Source: Eutreptiella sp. 'Long Island Sound 2002' (taxonomy: Eukaryota; Euglenozoa; Euglenophyceae; Eutreptiales; Eutreptiaceae). From it: 64,000 bases of DNA. A program made the position numbers and the translations under genes. Where the stretch lies: the NCBI GenBank assembly GCA_964036045.1, contig OZ038382.1:82931918-82995917 (forward strand), written 5' to 3'. Under the pieces are notes generated by a model. That model had not been told where the DNA came from and searched no databases. It saw only the letters and a list, made by a program, of their open reading frames with translations. Below are positions 25,063-36,244 of the stretch, in pieces; within the stretch, counting starts at the first letter, position 1; every line of letters starts with the position of its first letter.

Positions 25063-25273
25063 AATGGCACCGGACGTGGAACACGAGCGTCGCTCAACGG
25101 CCAAAAAGGCCAGCGCACCGCCGATGTCCGTGTGCCACAGTGCGCAGTGCAAGCGATCATATCGGGCAAAGGATCACTTTGTGGTGGGACATCTTGTGGC
25201 GGCGACGGTGGCGGTGGTGGCGGCGGTTGTGCCACCGTTGGGCACTGCAAGCCACTGTCTTTTCCACTTGTAG
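25063..25273 (+). CDS. Short frame with a Cys/His pair, doubtful
   Basis: A plus-strand frame from the ATG at 25,063 (AAATGGCACC) includes the basic segment HERRSTAKKASAPPMS, then VCHSAQCKRSYRAKDHF and VVGHL. The Cys-x4-Cys spacing and downstream His resemble the finger at 20.5 kb. The following Ala/Val-rich end overlaps a GGC/GGT-rich stretch and may not be coding. Confidence 0.22.
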
Positions 25274-25569
25274 ATTGGTGCCATCAAGCATACTGATCGG
25301 CAGGGCACTGGCGTACGGGCTACCGTAGTACTCAGAAACGTGTGGTGGGGCAGGCAGATAGCCCTAGTGCTCCATCTCAAACTACGGATAGGAGGATATC
25401 CAACACATGCAACAGCAAGAGCCAACACACAGGACTTCCCAGGCATGCACTTACTTCCAGAGCCACCATCAGAGCCAACGTGCGGGGCATCCGGGGCACG
25501 TAGAACGAAAGATCACGGAAGGGACACGCAGAGCAAGCAATACACCCCGTCGCTGTTTGTTGCCCTCGT

Positions 25570-26900
25570 TCAATTGTGCCATCTTGTGGTGCCGCACCAA
25601 GACCTAGGGCTTGTTGGCAACGTCGTTCGGCCCAATTCCGTTTCCGGCTGAAAGCGCATGGGACCTGCCGTCCTAAAGGGCCGTGAGTAATTGCTCAAAA
25701 CCTCAACCTCGCTCAGCTCCGTGAGATCTAGAGCCCAAATACCCGGCACATGTGAGAAATCATCGCTATGTCGCCTCCGGGGCTCCTCCTTCACAACCAC
25801 GCAATGCCGCCTGCGCATCCTCACCGCGAACCTTGCTGAGGGGCACAGCCTCCTCCTTCTTTGCGGGCTGGGGCTTGCCCTCGAAAGGGGGTGCATCTTC
25901 ACACCCCTTCGTGCAAGATCGCAGGGACGGCACAATGGGCCGAGTTGGTTCCTGGCTGGGCGGTCTTGACTCCAAATTCGAACGGCGACTGAATGCACCA
26001 CGGACAGGTGGAGAGGTACACCACGGAGAAGCCCAGGTCTTGGCGGTCTATACAGTGGGACACACAGATCACGTAGAACTCGAAGACAACTCCATAGCCA
26101 ACAAAGAGACAACGTGGGTGGCAGCCTTAACGTCCGTGACTACCCAGGATGCTTCTGGAGGCAACGTAGAGGGCACATGACGCGCAGCGCACCCGCTGCA
26201 ATCTTCAGCCAATTCTTGTAGTGGTGTGCAAGGTAACCAACATGGCTTCCATCTACGCCGGATTGCAAAAAATCTGTTAACAGCTCCAAGCTGTCCCACA
26301 ACCGTGTGTCGTTGCACAATTTAAGAACTTCATTCTCCATCTTGGTTGGCCCTGCAAGCAGACCCAGTGCACACTGTTCCACCTTGAAGTGCAGCTTCCT
26401 AGATTTTTGGGCAGCCTTCTCCTGCCTTGCGGGAACTGCCACCTCCTCAGTCCAAATCAAAAAGGGGAGTCCGTGTCACTAGAGGAAGTGCTTGTGCCGC
26501 TAGACAAGCTTGATGAGCTTCCCGATCCACTAGACGATGTGATGTGTTTGTCCACACTTGGGTCCTCGTCATCATCATCGTCCTCTTTCTGCAGCATCGT
26601 GGACCGTGGAGCCTTGCAAATGGGCTTGATTTGAACGACCTCGTCCTCCTCCGCCACCTTCGGCTTTTTGAATGCGAATTTTGGCGGCCGCACCTCCTTT
26701 GCGTTCTTGTCCTTCTCCTTCTTCGGGTGCTCCTGGTGCTTTGCCGGTTCGCCGTTCTTCATTATCTCATTCTTTTTCTCCTCCTTCTCACCCTCATGTG
26801 CCACGAATCCCCAAAAGAACCCCTTCTTGACCATGGCAAGGCGAATCGTCACATTCCCCAGGGTTCTCAAGTTGTACACATGACCCTGCGCATTGTCCAC
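25570..26900 (-). pseudogene. Broken gene: Lys/Glu-rich and Ser/Asp-rich regions followed by globular segments
   Basis: Block 1 (26,900-26,457) starts with a hydrophobic/basic segment (VTIRLAMVKKGFFWGFVAH). It continues with a Lys/Glu-rich region, an Asp run (KEDDDDDEDPSVD) and a Ser-rich run ending SSSDTDSPF. At the T5 run near 26,460 the frame shifts by one base and coding continues (26,460-26,140) with LIWTEEVAVPARQEKAAQKS and ENEVLKLCNDTRLWDSLELL; the latter is a likely helix. TAG follows KHPG near 26,139. Downstream, protein-like segments change frame several times (YGVVFEFYVICVSHCIDRQD; APPFEGKPQPAKKEEAVPLS; SHVPGIWALDLTELSEVEVL). This pattern fits a decaying gene or uncorrected indels. 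The Ser/acidic plus Lys-rich composition resembles the 20.0-21.2 kb gene, but I see no alignable homology. Family unknown. Confidence 0.5.
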
Positions 26901-27245
26901 CTAGTACGTGCACACCTTTAGCACGATTTGGTGGTCGCCTTCTTCCCCGGGACAAACCCACAGCCACAGCGAGGCACATACTCGCTATTTTCCTGATCCG
27001 GAAAACATCTGCTGCATTGCAATCCGGCGTCATTGTCTCCATACTAGAGGGGTATAGCATCTCCAAATGTGTCCCCACCAATTGAAATTCCATGGGATAC
27101 AATGGTGTCGCCATGCTCACGTCACAAACACCTGGACACCAAGACAAGCACGAACAACACACCCAACACCCGACAGCGCTCGACCACCATAAGGGCCAGA
27201 GCGCCGGCAGATGTCAAGAATTAATCGGGTCGGCAATCTTGGCAG

Positions 27246-28185
27246 TTAGGGCCATGGGACCCTGCACCAGGATGAGGAAATAGGCTCACATGTCGAGCAT
27301 TGAAGTTGGTGAAGGAAGGCATTGAGCTGTCCATGCCGATTTGCTTCCCAAAAGTCATTGCACGCGTGTCTATCAACAACCTTCACACTTGAGCTGCCGG
27401 CCTCTGTCCAGCGACCCCTTTCATACGGCGAGCAATGTGCTTGGACACACATGCCAGAACGTCTGCCCCATTTGCCTGCAACTCGGCTGTTGGGACGTAC
27501 AAACGCACCCCACCTCGAATGATGACTCGACGCAGTGGCACCCTTTTGACTACAGCCTGCGGCCTTGTTTTGCAATTTTGCGGCACGTGCCTACCACCTC
27601 TGGGACACCGCTTTTGCCGTCCACACGTGCTTTCGGTGCTTCCCATGTCTCCGCTTGAGTTTTCCTGTGGCCATGACGGGTATCACGCGTGGGCGTACCA
27701 ATCCCTGAGCCTTTTTCTAGCGTCTTCTCCCCCAAGATGACGCTGGCGGAGAACAGCGGGATGTGCCTCAACAATGAGGGATCAACCTGTGGCGGACCAT
27801 TTGGGGCCGACTCCATGGGACCCTCCATGGGCGCCACTCCTTCTGCGGCTATCCTCAAGGGTGTCAGCCATCTCAGCAAAGACTCCGGGGCAGGATCCCG
27901 CGGTAGGTCGGGGCCTCGTACCGGGACTCCTACACGCCTCTCCAACTCCCTCATCCTATCCTCGACGGTCTCCAAGTACTTGATCATGTTATCCACCACC
28001 CCTTGCTGCTTTACCAGCATGCTCTCCAGCTTGGCCTCGTAGTCCTCTTGATGTAATCGGATACTCTTGATATCGTTGTCGAAGATTGCCTGGTCCTCAA
28101 CGATTTCAAAGGTGGTGTCGTCCAACTTGTTGATGATTTGAATAAGGGCATCTGAAAGCAAAGAAACAAAGCTACAAGAAGACAC
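27246..28185 (-). pseudogene. Coiled-coil protein fragment with frameshifts
   Basis: The first block (28,185-27,550, about 211 codons) is a good protein-like frame. Residues about 10-85 form a heptad-patterned helix with DALIQIINKLDDTTFEIVED and EAKLESMLVKQQGVVDNMIK and KYLETVEDRMRELERRVG, so a coiled coil is likely. A Pro-rich region follows. Near 27,620-27,550 the better frame shifts (VVKRVPLRRVIIRGGVRLYV; ADVLACVSKHIARRMKG), and near 27,400 it shifts again (VVDRHACNDFWEANRHGQLN). TAG ends the first block at 27,550. Function unknown; the helix suggests an oligomeric protein. Multiple frameshifts argue for a pseudogene or sequence errors. Confidence 0.5.
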
Positions 28186-28228
28186 ACCTGCCGGCGGTAA
28201 ACGGTCCTTGCAAGGCCTACCAACGGCC

Positions 28229-28929
28229 CTAAGGTCTCAGGGCGCCAACTGCCCTCAGTGTTGCCGGCCCGCGACCCTTGCACGTTTCAAAACACGCAAA
28301 ACATGCGGAACACAAAAATCGTCCTCCACAGCCACAACAAGATCCGAGGAGACATCCGGAATGCGCGCAACATATGCAGAGCATAAACCATACAAAAATA
28401 GAGCACTCAAAACATGCTGAACACTGGAGGCACTCCCCTAAAGTGGTTCTTCCCTTGAAGACCTCAAAATTGGAAAAAAACGGACTATACCATTGCGACG
28501 GGTACCCTCGAAAGCCCCAAGGTCCACTTTTGCCCGGTGGGTGCCTCCCGTGTCCTACATCCCCCCCCCCCCACCCCGGAACGTTAGCCAAAACATGGAT
28601 ACATTGTTGTACAACCACCCTGAAACACCCGTTGGCATCATTGTGTGTGCCAACATCATGTGCAATGCGTGTTTGAAACTTTGGGTGGCTTGAGCACCGG
28701 TAACCCCACCGACAACTAGAGCAAACGGAAACCGCAAATCATCAACATCCACACTTTGGGCCGTGACCACCTTTGATGTTTAGGCTTTTCCACCCTTCCA
28801 GAAGCAGAGGGGGAGGTTATCGTCCGACGACCTTTGGGTCAAGTATGTCAACTTGCGTCGCATGCGGCTGACGGAATTTTCAGTCAACACTCCCCTTGGC
28901 ACTGTGCCCCCACCGAAAAACGGGGGCAT
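28229..28929 (-). pseudogene. Unknown protein with an in-frame TAA and a homopolymer frameshift
   Basis: An ATG at 28,929 opens a frame (MPPFFGGGTVPRGVLTENS, SRMRRKLTYLTQRSSDDN, PLCFWKGGKA). It meets TAA at 28,782-28,780, and the same frame continues without further stop (VVTAQSVDVDDLRFPFALVV; FKHALHMMLAHTMMPTGVSG) to about 28,565. At the G-run near 28,560-28,572 the coding look moves to another frame (GHGRHPPGKSGPWGFRGYPS; SPFFSNFEVFKGRTTLGECL) and ends in a Cys-rich stretch down to about 28,229. Composition is convincingly protein-like on both sides of the TAA. No family recognised. Confidence 0.5.
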
Positions 28930-28980
28930 AGTCAAGTACAAGATGCAAACCCCCTCAACGCCAGTTAGACAAGAAACATT

Positions 28981-29914
28981 CTAACATTGTCCATGTAATG
29001 TGCTTAGCATGATGTCACCATATTCATCTGTATGAATGGCTACGGGCGTACGGTGGTGCCATGGACCCCACATTGAAAGTGCCAAGGATCTCATACGGAT
29101 ATGCTTCCTTGTCCTACCATTGTTCCCCAAGGCATGAGGGGGGGGGGGGGCTAAGCAAAGTTGCAGGCACTCTTGTGCCTTTACCCTAGATCGGTCCTTG
29201 CGGCCATCCCAATTGCAATCCAGCACAAAGGTGCCAATCTTCAACACAACTAGGGTATACAAAAAGATGAGGGTCTTCAATCCTTGCAACAATAGGCATG
29301 CACACCTATCTCCAACCCCCTCCCCCTGAGAGCTGAAACCGTGCGTTCAACCTCCCCCGTATGTCATTGGCTGCCAACTTTAGATACATGTTGTCGCCAA
29401 ACTTGAAACTTGTGTGAACGCGTTCAATCGCTTTGAATAGTGGCTCGAACAGTCTAATAACAGCGGTCACTGCATACATGTATGGATGCAAGACTCCATA
29501 CACCAGGGGGTGCCGAAGCAATATTTGTCCCACATCCCCGTGCTTGGACAATTGTCCAAGCATCATCTTGCACAAAAGATAGTGCACCTTCATGTTTATA
29601 AGCAGCGGTAGGTACCGACGCGTCTCAATTTGCACAACTTGCAGTATTTTGATCAGCGTGCACACGAGATGCTGCGGCGAATGAAAAGAAGAGATCATGA
29701 AGGGCCTCCAAAGTGGACTCCGCACATGCTTCCAAGCAATGTGCAGTGCCACCCGTACGAAAGTCCCCTGCAGCTTATCACACACTTGTTCACAACATCG
29801 CACTACAAAATGCCACCGCGGAAATAGATTAGCAGCCACATGATCAATACTGTCCGCCAAATTGAGCAACGTGCCCCCCCCCCCCCCCCTAGGTGGATGC
29901 TGGGTAGTGTGCAC
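28981..29914 (-). pseudogene. Unknown protein in two frames (202 and 103 codons)
   Basis: Block 1 (29,914-29,306) is a long protein-like frame: NLADSIDHVAANLFPRWHFV, LIKILQVVQIETRRYLPLLI, LLRHPLVYGVLHPYMYAVTA and FGDNMYLKLAANDIRGRLNA. It ends TAG after a Gly run. Block 2 (29,292-28,981) is in another frame and has a hydrophobic segment (GLKTLIFLYTLVVLKIGTFV, a possible membrane helix) followed by DCNWDGRKDRSRVKAQECLQ. The junction lies in a G-rich tract (about 29,325-29,305) with TTTCAG and CTCTCAG acceptor-like sequences, so an intron or a homopolymer indel could join the two. Family unknown. Confidence 0.5.
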
Positions 29915-29987
29915 GATGGCATGCGTACTCGTATCTAGACTCTAATCAAGTTCAACATTATTGGGGCGCGAACGTTGCTTATTGAAA

Positions 29988-30432
29988 TTATATCCGGCCA
30001 CAGAAAAACTTGCACATCCGCAATGGGCTGCGAAAGTGCTTTGGGGAATGTGGCACCTCCCTCCTAAATGGTGTTTGCTTTTCCTTTACACAAACCGTGA
30101 CGACACAGACCTTGGCAGTTGCGCCTGGGTGATAACCAACATTCCTAGGAGGGGCATCTTCAGCCGAATATGGAACACGAAATTGCCTCATAGCACAATA
30201 TGTGACAAATACCTCCTTCTACAAGATAAAGCCAGTGGGGCTTTTTTGTCAAGTGACAGGCCCGTTCAATGGCCATCCATGCCCTGCCTGTGTTTCGGTT
30301 CAGGCGCAACATTGCGAAGTACACAACAAACATCCGTGCTTCCGCTTGACTATTCACGACAGCCCTCAATAGTGCAGCAGCAGGGGGCGGCTTTGCACCA
30401 CTCAAGAATGTTCTTAGCACGCTCCACTCCAT
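29988..30432 (-). pseudogene. Unknown coding fragment, two frames
   Basis: Block 1 (30,432-30,160): EWSVLRTFLSGAKPPPAAAL, LLRAVVNSQAEARMFVVYFA, GRAWMAIERACHLTKKPHWL. Block 2 (30,191-29,988), another frame: RQFRVPYSAEDAPPRNVGYH and VCVVTVCVKEKQTPFRREVP. The blocks overlap around 30,170-30,190, where a one-base shift would join them. It may belong with the fragments just downstream on the same strand. No family recognised. Confidence 0.4.
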
Positions 30433-31180
30433 AATTCAGCCTTGTGGGCCTGAAAAACGGCAATCATGACAATGTGAAGTGCACAGCGATATGAAACGCA
30501 ACACAACAGAACAAATTTACACAACAACGCTCGGCCCGCAGAGACAGTTCATGTAGCACATCAGGACATGCAGCAGACAACACCATGGGCTCGCAACCGA
30601 TGAAAAATTGCACCACATCCTTACACCGCAGTCGGGCTGAAATTTAGGCCACGCTAACTGCCCACCCCCCTACCCACAGGCTGGGCTCCGCAGGGCCATA
30701 GTGGCCCCTTGTGAGTACACCCAAAAACAGGGTATGAATTCTGCAACTAGGGGACCCCTTGCACGTGGTAAGAAAAAATGAGTATCTCTATTTATCTAAA
30801 ATGCTATTCTCATGTAACCACACCCCAGTTGTCAAAACACAATAAGCATGTATGCATACTAGAAAAGCAGAGGAAGAAAGAAGGTTTCTGGAATACAACA
30901 AACCTTTCCAGTGTTACACACAAATGTATCCACCGAGGCGATGCAGTGCAAGAAATAGGGTAGCACACACTTGGCAAAGATTGATGCACCATATGTGTGC
31001 CCAAAAGCTGTCAATTGACAGTCACTCAAATTCATGCATCATAATCGAGGTCTCTATTTGCCGTTGTTGAGACCTCTCGGCGAAATTTCGTCCAGCTTTA
31101 CAAAGATGTAAAAACGACTCGTGTATTCCGGGAAATACCTAAACCTGGGCGACATTTCTTCCAGCTTTAGTAAAACACAA
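30433..31180. other. No gene seen
   Basis: Ordinary-complexity sequence without a convincing coding frame. Near its right end are two copies of a CGGCGAAATTTCGTCCAGCT-like motif (about 31,078 and 31,148) that belong to the palindrome family at 32.3-33.2 kb. Confidence 0.5.
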
Positions 31181-31191
31181 AAAAAAAGTGC

Positions 31192-31893
31192 TCAAAACGT
31201 CAATAGTATCTGCACAGACTGCGCAAAACGACATTCACACGTGTAACAGGGGAAACATACAACACAACAGTCAGTGCGCACACCATTGTCACTCTGGCGC
31301 TGCTTCAACAGGCCAGGTGCCTTTGGTTTGGCACCCTCTCCAGTAAACTGCCCACCATTTGCTTGTGGTGCGTGGTCACCAGGCATCTCATTGTTAGCAC
31401 CAGCAGTGGCATCACCTTCATTTTGTGTCTGCTGGGACGGTTTGAAATGGGCTGCAAACGTGCCCAACCCCTCGTTGGGTGGAGGCTTTGATGCAGCCTT
31501 GGGGCTTTGCTGTGAGCTGCTTGCTGCAGCCTTTGGTTTTTTGGCCTTAGCGGGTGTGCCGCCACCCTGCTTCCCGGTTGACTTTGGGGGGGGGGGGCGT
31601 TTCTGGGACTCACCGTCCTCTTCCTCTGGTTGGGTGGCCTCCTCTTCTTGATCTACATACCTCCTTCCTGTACAATCCACTGGAAAACCATCTGCAAGGT
31701 CTTCACAGACTCGTTCCCACCAGATTGGTGCCAAAGTGTCGCAGTTCGACACAGCAGCCCTCAAATCAGTAACAAATGACTCACGAACAAGCTTCTCCTC
31801 AGAAAAGTATGCAACTGCAATGTTCACAGGGAACATGCTTTGAATGGACAGGGCTGCAGAAAATTTGGCAGCTGTGTGCAAACCATTACCCAT
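31192..31893 (-). CDS. Hypothetical protein, 233 aa, with a disordered Lys/Pro/Ala-rich centre
   Basis: A single uninterrupted minus-strand frame from a true ATG (31,893) to TGA (31,194-31,192). Residues about 1-80 look globular (MFPVNIAVAYFSEEKLVRES, DLRAAVSNCDTLAPIWWERV). Residues about 80-200 are a low-complexity, probably disordered region rich in Glu, Lys, Pro, Gln and Ala (EEEATQPEEEDGESQKRPPP). The last 25 residues are Cys-rich (DCCVVCFPCYTCECRF). It is one of the few frames in this stretch without an internal break. No family recognised; the low-complexity centre prevents a call from sequence alone. Confidence 0.5.
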   Translation of the reverse strand: MGNGLHTAAKFSAALSIQSMFPVNIAVAYFSEEKLVRESFVTDLRAAVSNCDTLAPIWWERVCEDLADGFPVDCTGRRYVDQEEEATQPEEEDGESQKRPPPPKSTGKQGGGTPAKAKKPKAAASSSQQSPKAASKPPPNEGLGTFAAHFKPSQQTQNEGDATAGANNEMPGDHAPQANGGQFTGEGAKPKAPGLLKQRQSDNGVRTDCCVVCFPCYTCECRFAQSVQILLTF

Positions 31894-31915
31894 GTACTAT
31901 TCGGTTGAGTCAAAT

Positions 31916-32155
31916 CTAATGCATACAGCAAATAACAGAACACTTCAACAAGAATGGCACTCGTAAGGGTGCCTTGGCTTTGGCTTCGGTTTGGCGGCTG
32001 GTTTGGGCTTTGGTTTCCGGTGCGGGGGCGTCAGCAGCAGCAATTCCCTCACTTCCAGTAACATGCTGTTCATCATTCACCAGGTTTTCGGGTTGTGTAC
32101 CAACATTTTGAGAGACTTCAATAGAAGACATCGCTTGAAGGGCAATAGAAGACAT
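31916..32155 (-). CDS. Hypothetical protein, 79 aa
   Basis: Minus-strand frame from an ATG at 32,155. The N terminus carries a short duplicated segment (MSSIALQA, MSSIEVSQ) caused by a 21-bp direct duplication near 32,124-32,165. Then come GTQPENLVNDEQHVTGSEG, an Ala/Lys-rich part and a hydrophobic/Cys end (FLLKCSVICCMH). It ends at TAG, with TGA two codons later, 22 bp upstream of the 233-aa frame on the same strand. It may be a separate small gene or an upstream exon of that gene. Confidence 0.33.
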   Translation of the reverse strand: MSSIALQAMSSIEVSQNVGTQPENLVNDEQHVTGSEGIAAADAPAPETKAQTSRQTEAKAKAPLRVPFLLKCSVICCMH

Positions 32156-32329
32156 CGCTTGAAAGGTAAGAAAACATCAGATGCAGAGCGTAGACATGAA
32201 GATATCCGGGTGCTCCAACAGAGATAGTAGCCAACTTAGATAAAATTCGGAGAAACCAGACTCAGAAACAGAAACTGCCGCACAATAGGGATGACGAAAA
32301 GGCTGAAGGCTATGAAATTCACGCTGATT

Positions 32330-33235
32330 GGAAAGCTGGGCCGAATTTCGCCCGCGTCTGGCAGTTTCAAATAATACCGAGCTCGAAATCATGAAATTCG
32401 GGCGCCTAGGCGAAATTTCGCCGAGCTGGAAGCACAATAGCATATAACACAGTCAAATCAATCCCAACCCTGTGTACTCCGTCCCAACTCCTCTTCCTCA
32501 TCAAGCATTTCGAGTGACAGTGAGGCAAAGGGCAACATATCAGGCAGAGGACAAGCAAACAAACAACATGAGGGGGGCTGGAAGAAATTTCGCCCATGAT
32601 CACTGATTGGTGTTTTTGACCTATACATTTTGCAGAAGAGGCGGAGCTGGGGGAAATTTCGCCCATGGTCATCAAGGCATCAAAATATGTATACCTTTTT
32701 TGCTATCCGGGGGGGGCTGGGGGAAATTTCGCCCAGGTCTGGGACAATTGGCAAATAAAGACAGTGAATTTGAAAGCTGTGAAATTCACGTTGATCGGAA
32801 AGCTGGGCGAAATTTCGCCCAGGATCATTGATTGGTGTTTTTGACCTATACATTTTGCAGAAGAGGCGGAGCTGAGGGAAATTTCGCCCGGGGTCATCAA
32901 GACATCAAAATATGTGTACCTTTTTTGCTATCCGGGGCGGCTGGGGGAAATTTCGCCCAGGTCTGGGAAAATTGGCAAATAGAGACAGTGAATTTGAAGG
33001 CTATGAAATTCACGTTGATCGGAAAGTTGGGTGAAATTTCGCCGAGGGTCACTGATTCGTGTTTTTGACCTATACATTTTGCAGAAGAGGCGGAGCTGGG
33101 GGAAATTTCGCCAAGCGTCATCAATACATCAAAATATGTATACCTTTTTTGCTATCCGGGGGGGCTGGGGGAAATTTCGCCCAGGTCCAGGAAAATTGGC
33201 AAATAGAGACAGTGAATTTGAGTTTCAAAGTGTGT
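32330..33235. repeat. Tandem repeat of about 240 bp with GGCGAAATTTCGCC palindromes
   Basis: A unit of about 220-245 bp recurs about three times from 32,590 to 33,220. Its modules are: GAAATTTCGCCCATGGTCAT; ATACCTTTTTTGCTATCCGG; GAAATTTCGCCCAGGTCTGG; GGCAAATAGAGACAGTGAAT; GAAATTCACGTTGATCGGAA; and TTTTTGACCTATACATTTTG. The palindromic core GGGCGAAATTTCGCCC, or a half-site of it, occurs about a dozen times between 32,340 and 33,180. No gene is evident here. Confidence 0.88.
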
Positions 33236-33364
33236 ATGCATAGGACACACAATAAATGTATAATCATTCTTCACCACCTATTACAGCACAGGCGACACAT
33301 GGAAAACATAGACACAAAAACAAGACACAAAAAAGGCGACAAAGTGCACATGTTTGGGTCGTAA

Positions 33365-34060
33365 GGGGCGGGTAGTTAGCGTGGCCTAAGTGACAATTCA
33401 GCGAGCTTCACTTAAAATAAAAAATTCATTCATAAATGCTTGCACAAGAACAATATCGATGGGGCAACACATCAGCAACCATGTGCTAATGATTTGAAAC
33501 ACAAGTCTACTAGAAATGAGGCACAAAAAGTAAAAAATGCAAAGCTGAGAGAATAGTGAGCTAGATTTTGGTCACTAGTGTGTATTTCCATGTATCAGTT
33601 TAGTAGTTTTGCCAATGCTCACCAAAAATTTCGTCACGTTCAACGAATTCGTGAAATGGACATACCACTCTAGATATTTTCCCCAATTTGACCAAGGCAA
33701 CGCAAAATTGAATGACGCACACGGCATCTTGCCCTTATATGACAAACACACAAAGACAAAATGCGCAATTCAAATACACAATCCATGAGCGGCGAAAAAG
33801 GGAAAAGTGGCCGATTTTCGTCTCCCAAGGGCCGCACCGGTTGGCCCGCCTACGCCTATGACTACTTCAAGGGACCTTGACAATGAGTGTACTTTTTGGG
33901 AAAAGGTAAACTGATCACCTTGGCTTAAGCTTCACCTCCACTTCACCTTAACTTCACCTTCCTACTGAAGGCTCACTACACGCTCATCGCAATCTCATTG
34001 CAAGCTCAATGAAAGCGCATTAGATGTTTGGAAGGTTAATCGAAAGCGCACTGAAAGCTC
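33365..34060. other. No gene seen
   Basis: AT-richer single-copy sequence. Around 33,915-34,060 there are short imperfect repeats of CTTCACCT and GCTCAnTGnAAGC motifs. Confidence 0.5.
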
Positions 34061-34117
34061 AATGACTTGGCATGGGGTTAGAGTTCAAGCAAGTTCACCC
34101 GTTTGCCGCCCTCTACC

Positions 34118-34851
34118 ATGGTGCGCCCTGCACAATCCTTTCCACCATTGGCACCCTACCCCTCCCTTCATGTCTATCCCGTGGCCAATCCCTACAACGC
34201 CTATTGTACCCCCTTTGTTTACTCTCCGCCTTACTCAAGGGGCCGTACCCCGCCCTATGAAAATTGTACTCCAACGTGTGGTTGCCTACCACGTATTGGA
34301 GCCTCAACATTGTCAGGCAAGAGTCTCATGCCGCCATTGTTCCTCGGCATCCTTGTGAGCCGTAAATGGCTCCCTGGTGGACTAACGCAAATAAACCTGC
34401 CCTGCTCCTCACACTTTGCCACACAAAGTTACATGTGCAATCCACATGTGTGTATCCATGGGGTCTTGCACCACCCCAAGATAATGTACTTTGCCCCCAT
34501 GGTCCGCCGATTCCGGAACACTTGCGATTGTTCCTACCCGCCTTGCCTCCTACCGTGCCGCCTTGCACATTTCAGCAAAGGCCTTGCACCAAGCATGGCA
34601 CACAACGGCACCCCACTTGGTGCCACTTCGTCGCACTTCTTGCAACAAAGGGACCCATAGTCTTGCCCTCACAAGTGCAAGGCGGCGCCAAACTCCACGG
34701 AGACATGCCCTTTGGCATTTGCCTTCTCCGCGCCCTATGTTCCCGGGTGCATAGTTTAGGCATCTTTGTGTGGCCCATTTACACGCGGATGCACGAATCC
34801 GGCCGCATTGCCCTCGTTCATTCCCCGTTGCCCTTAGGAGACCCACGGTGA
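34118..34851 (+). pseudogene. Pro-rich protein fragment, two frames
   Basis: An ATG in good context (CTACCATGG, 34,118) opens a Pro/Tyr-rich frame (PPLAPYPSLHVYPVANPYNA; YCTPFVYSPPYSRGRTPPYE). From about 34,366 the more protein-like frame is one base away and continues to 34,851 (VYPWGLAPPQDNVLCPHGPP; LRLFLPALPPTVPPCTFQQR; WCHFVALLATKGPIVLPSQV). It stops at TGA next to ACGGTGAAGG, which could also be a splice donor. It is convergent with the minus-strand gene that ends at 34,872. Family unknown. Confidence 0.35.
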
Positions 34852-34871
34852 AGGAAAGAGAGACCATCCAA

Positions 34872-36244
34872 CTAGACACAACAAGCTTTCTCACGTACCC
34901 CGTGTGACAGAGCTAGGGTCGCCTCCCTCACGACACTCCGCTGCGGCAGGAGCGCGTACCGCTCCAACGCCGCGGCCAACTCCACGGCCTGCCGCAGCCC
35001 ACTGTCCGACAGCTGATGCTCGCGAACACATTCCGCCGCATGAAACTTGCACTGCCGCTGCTGGCAGCCCCCAGGGGGAGGCGGCGGAACCGCCGTGGGC
35101 AACGGCGGAAGGGGCGCATTCGTCAGGTCCACTTCCATGCCGGCATATTCGTCTGGCGCAGCAACATTGTTGAACAAGAGGACCACTACCGAGTTGGTGG
35201 ACCCGTATCCTCCTTCCGGCTCTTTGACCTCCGACGCGCTCTGCTCTTCCACTCTTGCGTCTTCCCCGCCACTAGCCATGGACCGGCCATTGTCTCACGA
35301 ACGGACCCTACTTGCCGGCTCCGTCGAGGCTGGTGCGGGAGGCCGAGGCGGAAGCACCGAAAAAGGCATGTTCTCCTCAACCACCTCGCCCCGCCCCCTT
35401 ATCAGCCGCTGCAAGCAATCCGTCGCGCAAGGATTGCCAAAACCGGGAGATCTTCCTGCTGTTGGCAAGGTCCAAGCTGAAGTGCAGCCCGGCGGGAGTT
35501 GCACACTCTCATCACGCCATGGTCACCGTAGTCTGGAACCCGCCGGTGAATGGAGATGTCCCGGAGGACTCCCGTGAAACACACTAGCCCCTCACTTCCG
35601 GCGATGGCGACGTCCCCATCGCCAAACAGTTCAAGGATTGTTTCATGGTTCCTGCCACAACGGTGGCATACCATTGCCCCCGGGCTTTGCTTTGCAAAGC
35701 CATCACCCCCAGCAACCAACACATGTGCCTTGCTGTCCACTTGCCGGAAAGAAAGACGAGCACACCATTCGCCGTCATCATGTGGCGTCCTTGGCATTGT
35801 TGCAGCTCGTTTGCCTATCCAACTCACATTCGTTAAAGAGGGTGAACAATGTCCTCCACGTCTCGGCACCCTCGAACAACGACCAACTGGCTAGGTCGTT
35901 GGGACCAAAACTGGGAGCACCTAGTACACAATATACATAACCATGATTCCACCTGTTGGTGCCACCTACACCGATGGTGACCCATATGTGTTGGTGGGCC
36001 CGTGGTTGCAACACATGGGGGGCCGGCACGTCCGGCACACCATATAATTGGTGCAAGCGTACCCGTAGGTCGCAAGGCACCGTACATGGTGGATGTCTCC
36101 TCTATCACAAGAACTCACCGACTTGTACCAGGTCTGAATTTGTTGACCCATGGCAGAGCAGCACATTTCGCTCAAACGCACGGCACAGACCTTTTTTTTC
36201 TTTTGCACCGACATACTTGGCACCGTGGCAACCGTTGGTGACAA
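34872..36244 (-). pseudogene. Multi-frame coding region of an unknown gene
   Basis: Protein-like segments follow each other on the minus strand with frame changes. 36,080-35,778: YCVLGAPSFGPNDLASWSLF and EGAETWRTLFTLFNECELDR. 35,869-35,402, the longest: GEWCARLSFRQVDSKAHVLV, MVCHRCGRNHETILELFGDG and LVCFTGVLRDISIHRRVPDY. 35,504-35,295: RGRGEVVEENMPFSVLPPRP. 35,279-34,872, from an ATG: VLLFNNVAAPDEYAGMEVDL and LRQAVELAAALERYALLPQR. The last block ends at a strong donor-like GGGTACGTGAG near 34,899, so it may be an exon end. The frameshifts may be sequence errors or decay. A CxxC near CHRCGRNH is too little for a zinc-finger call. Confidence 0.45.
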
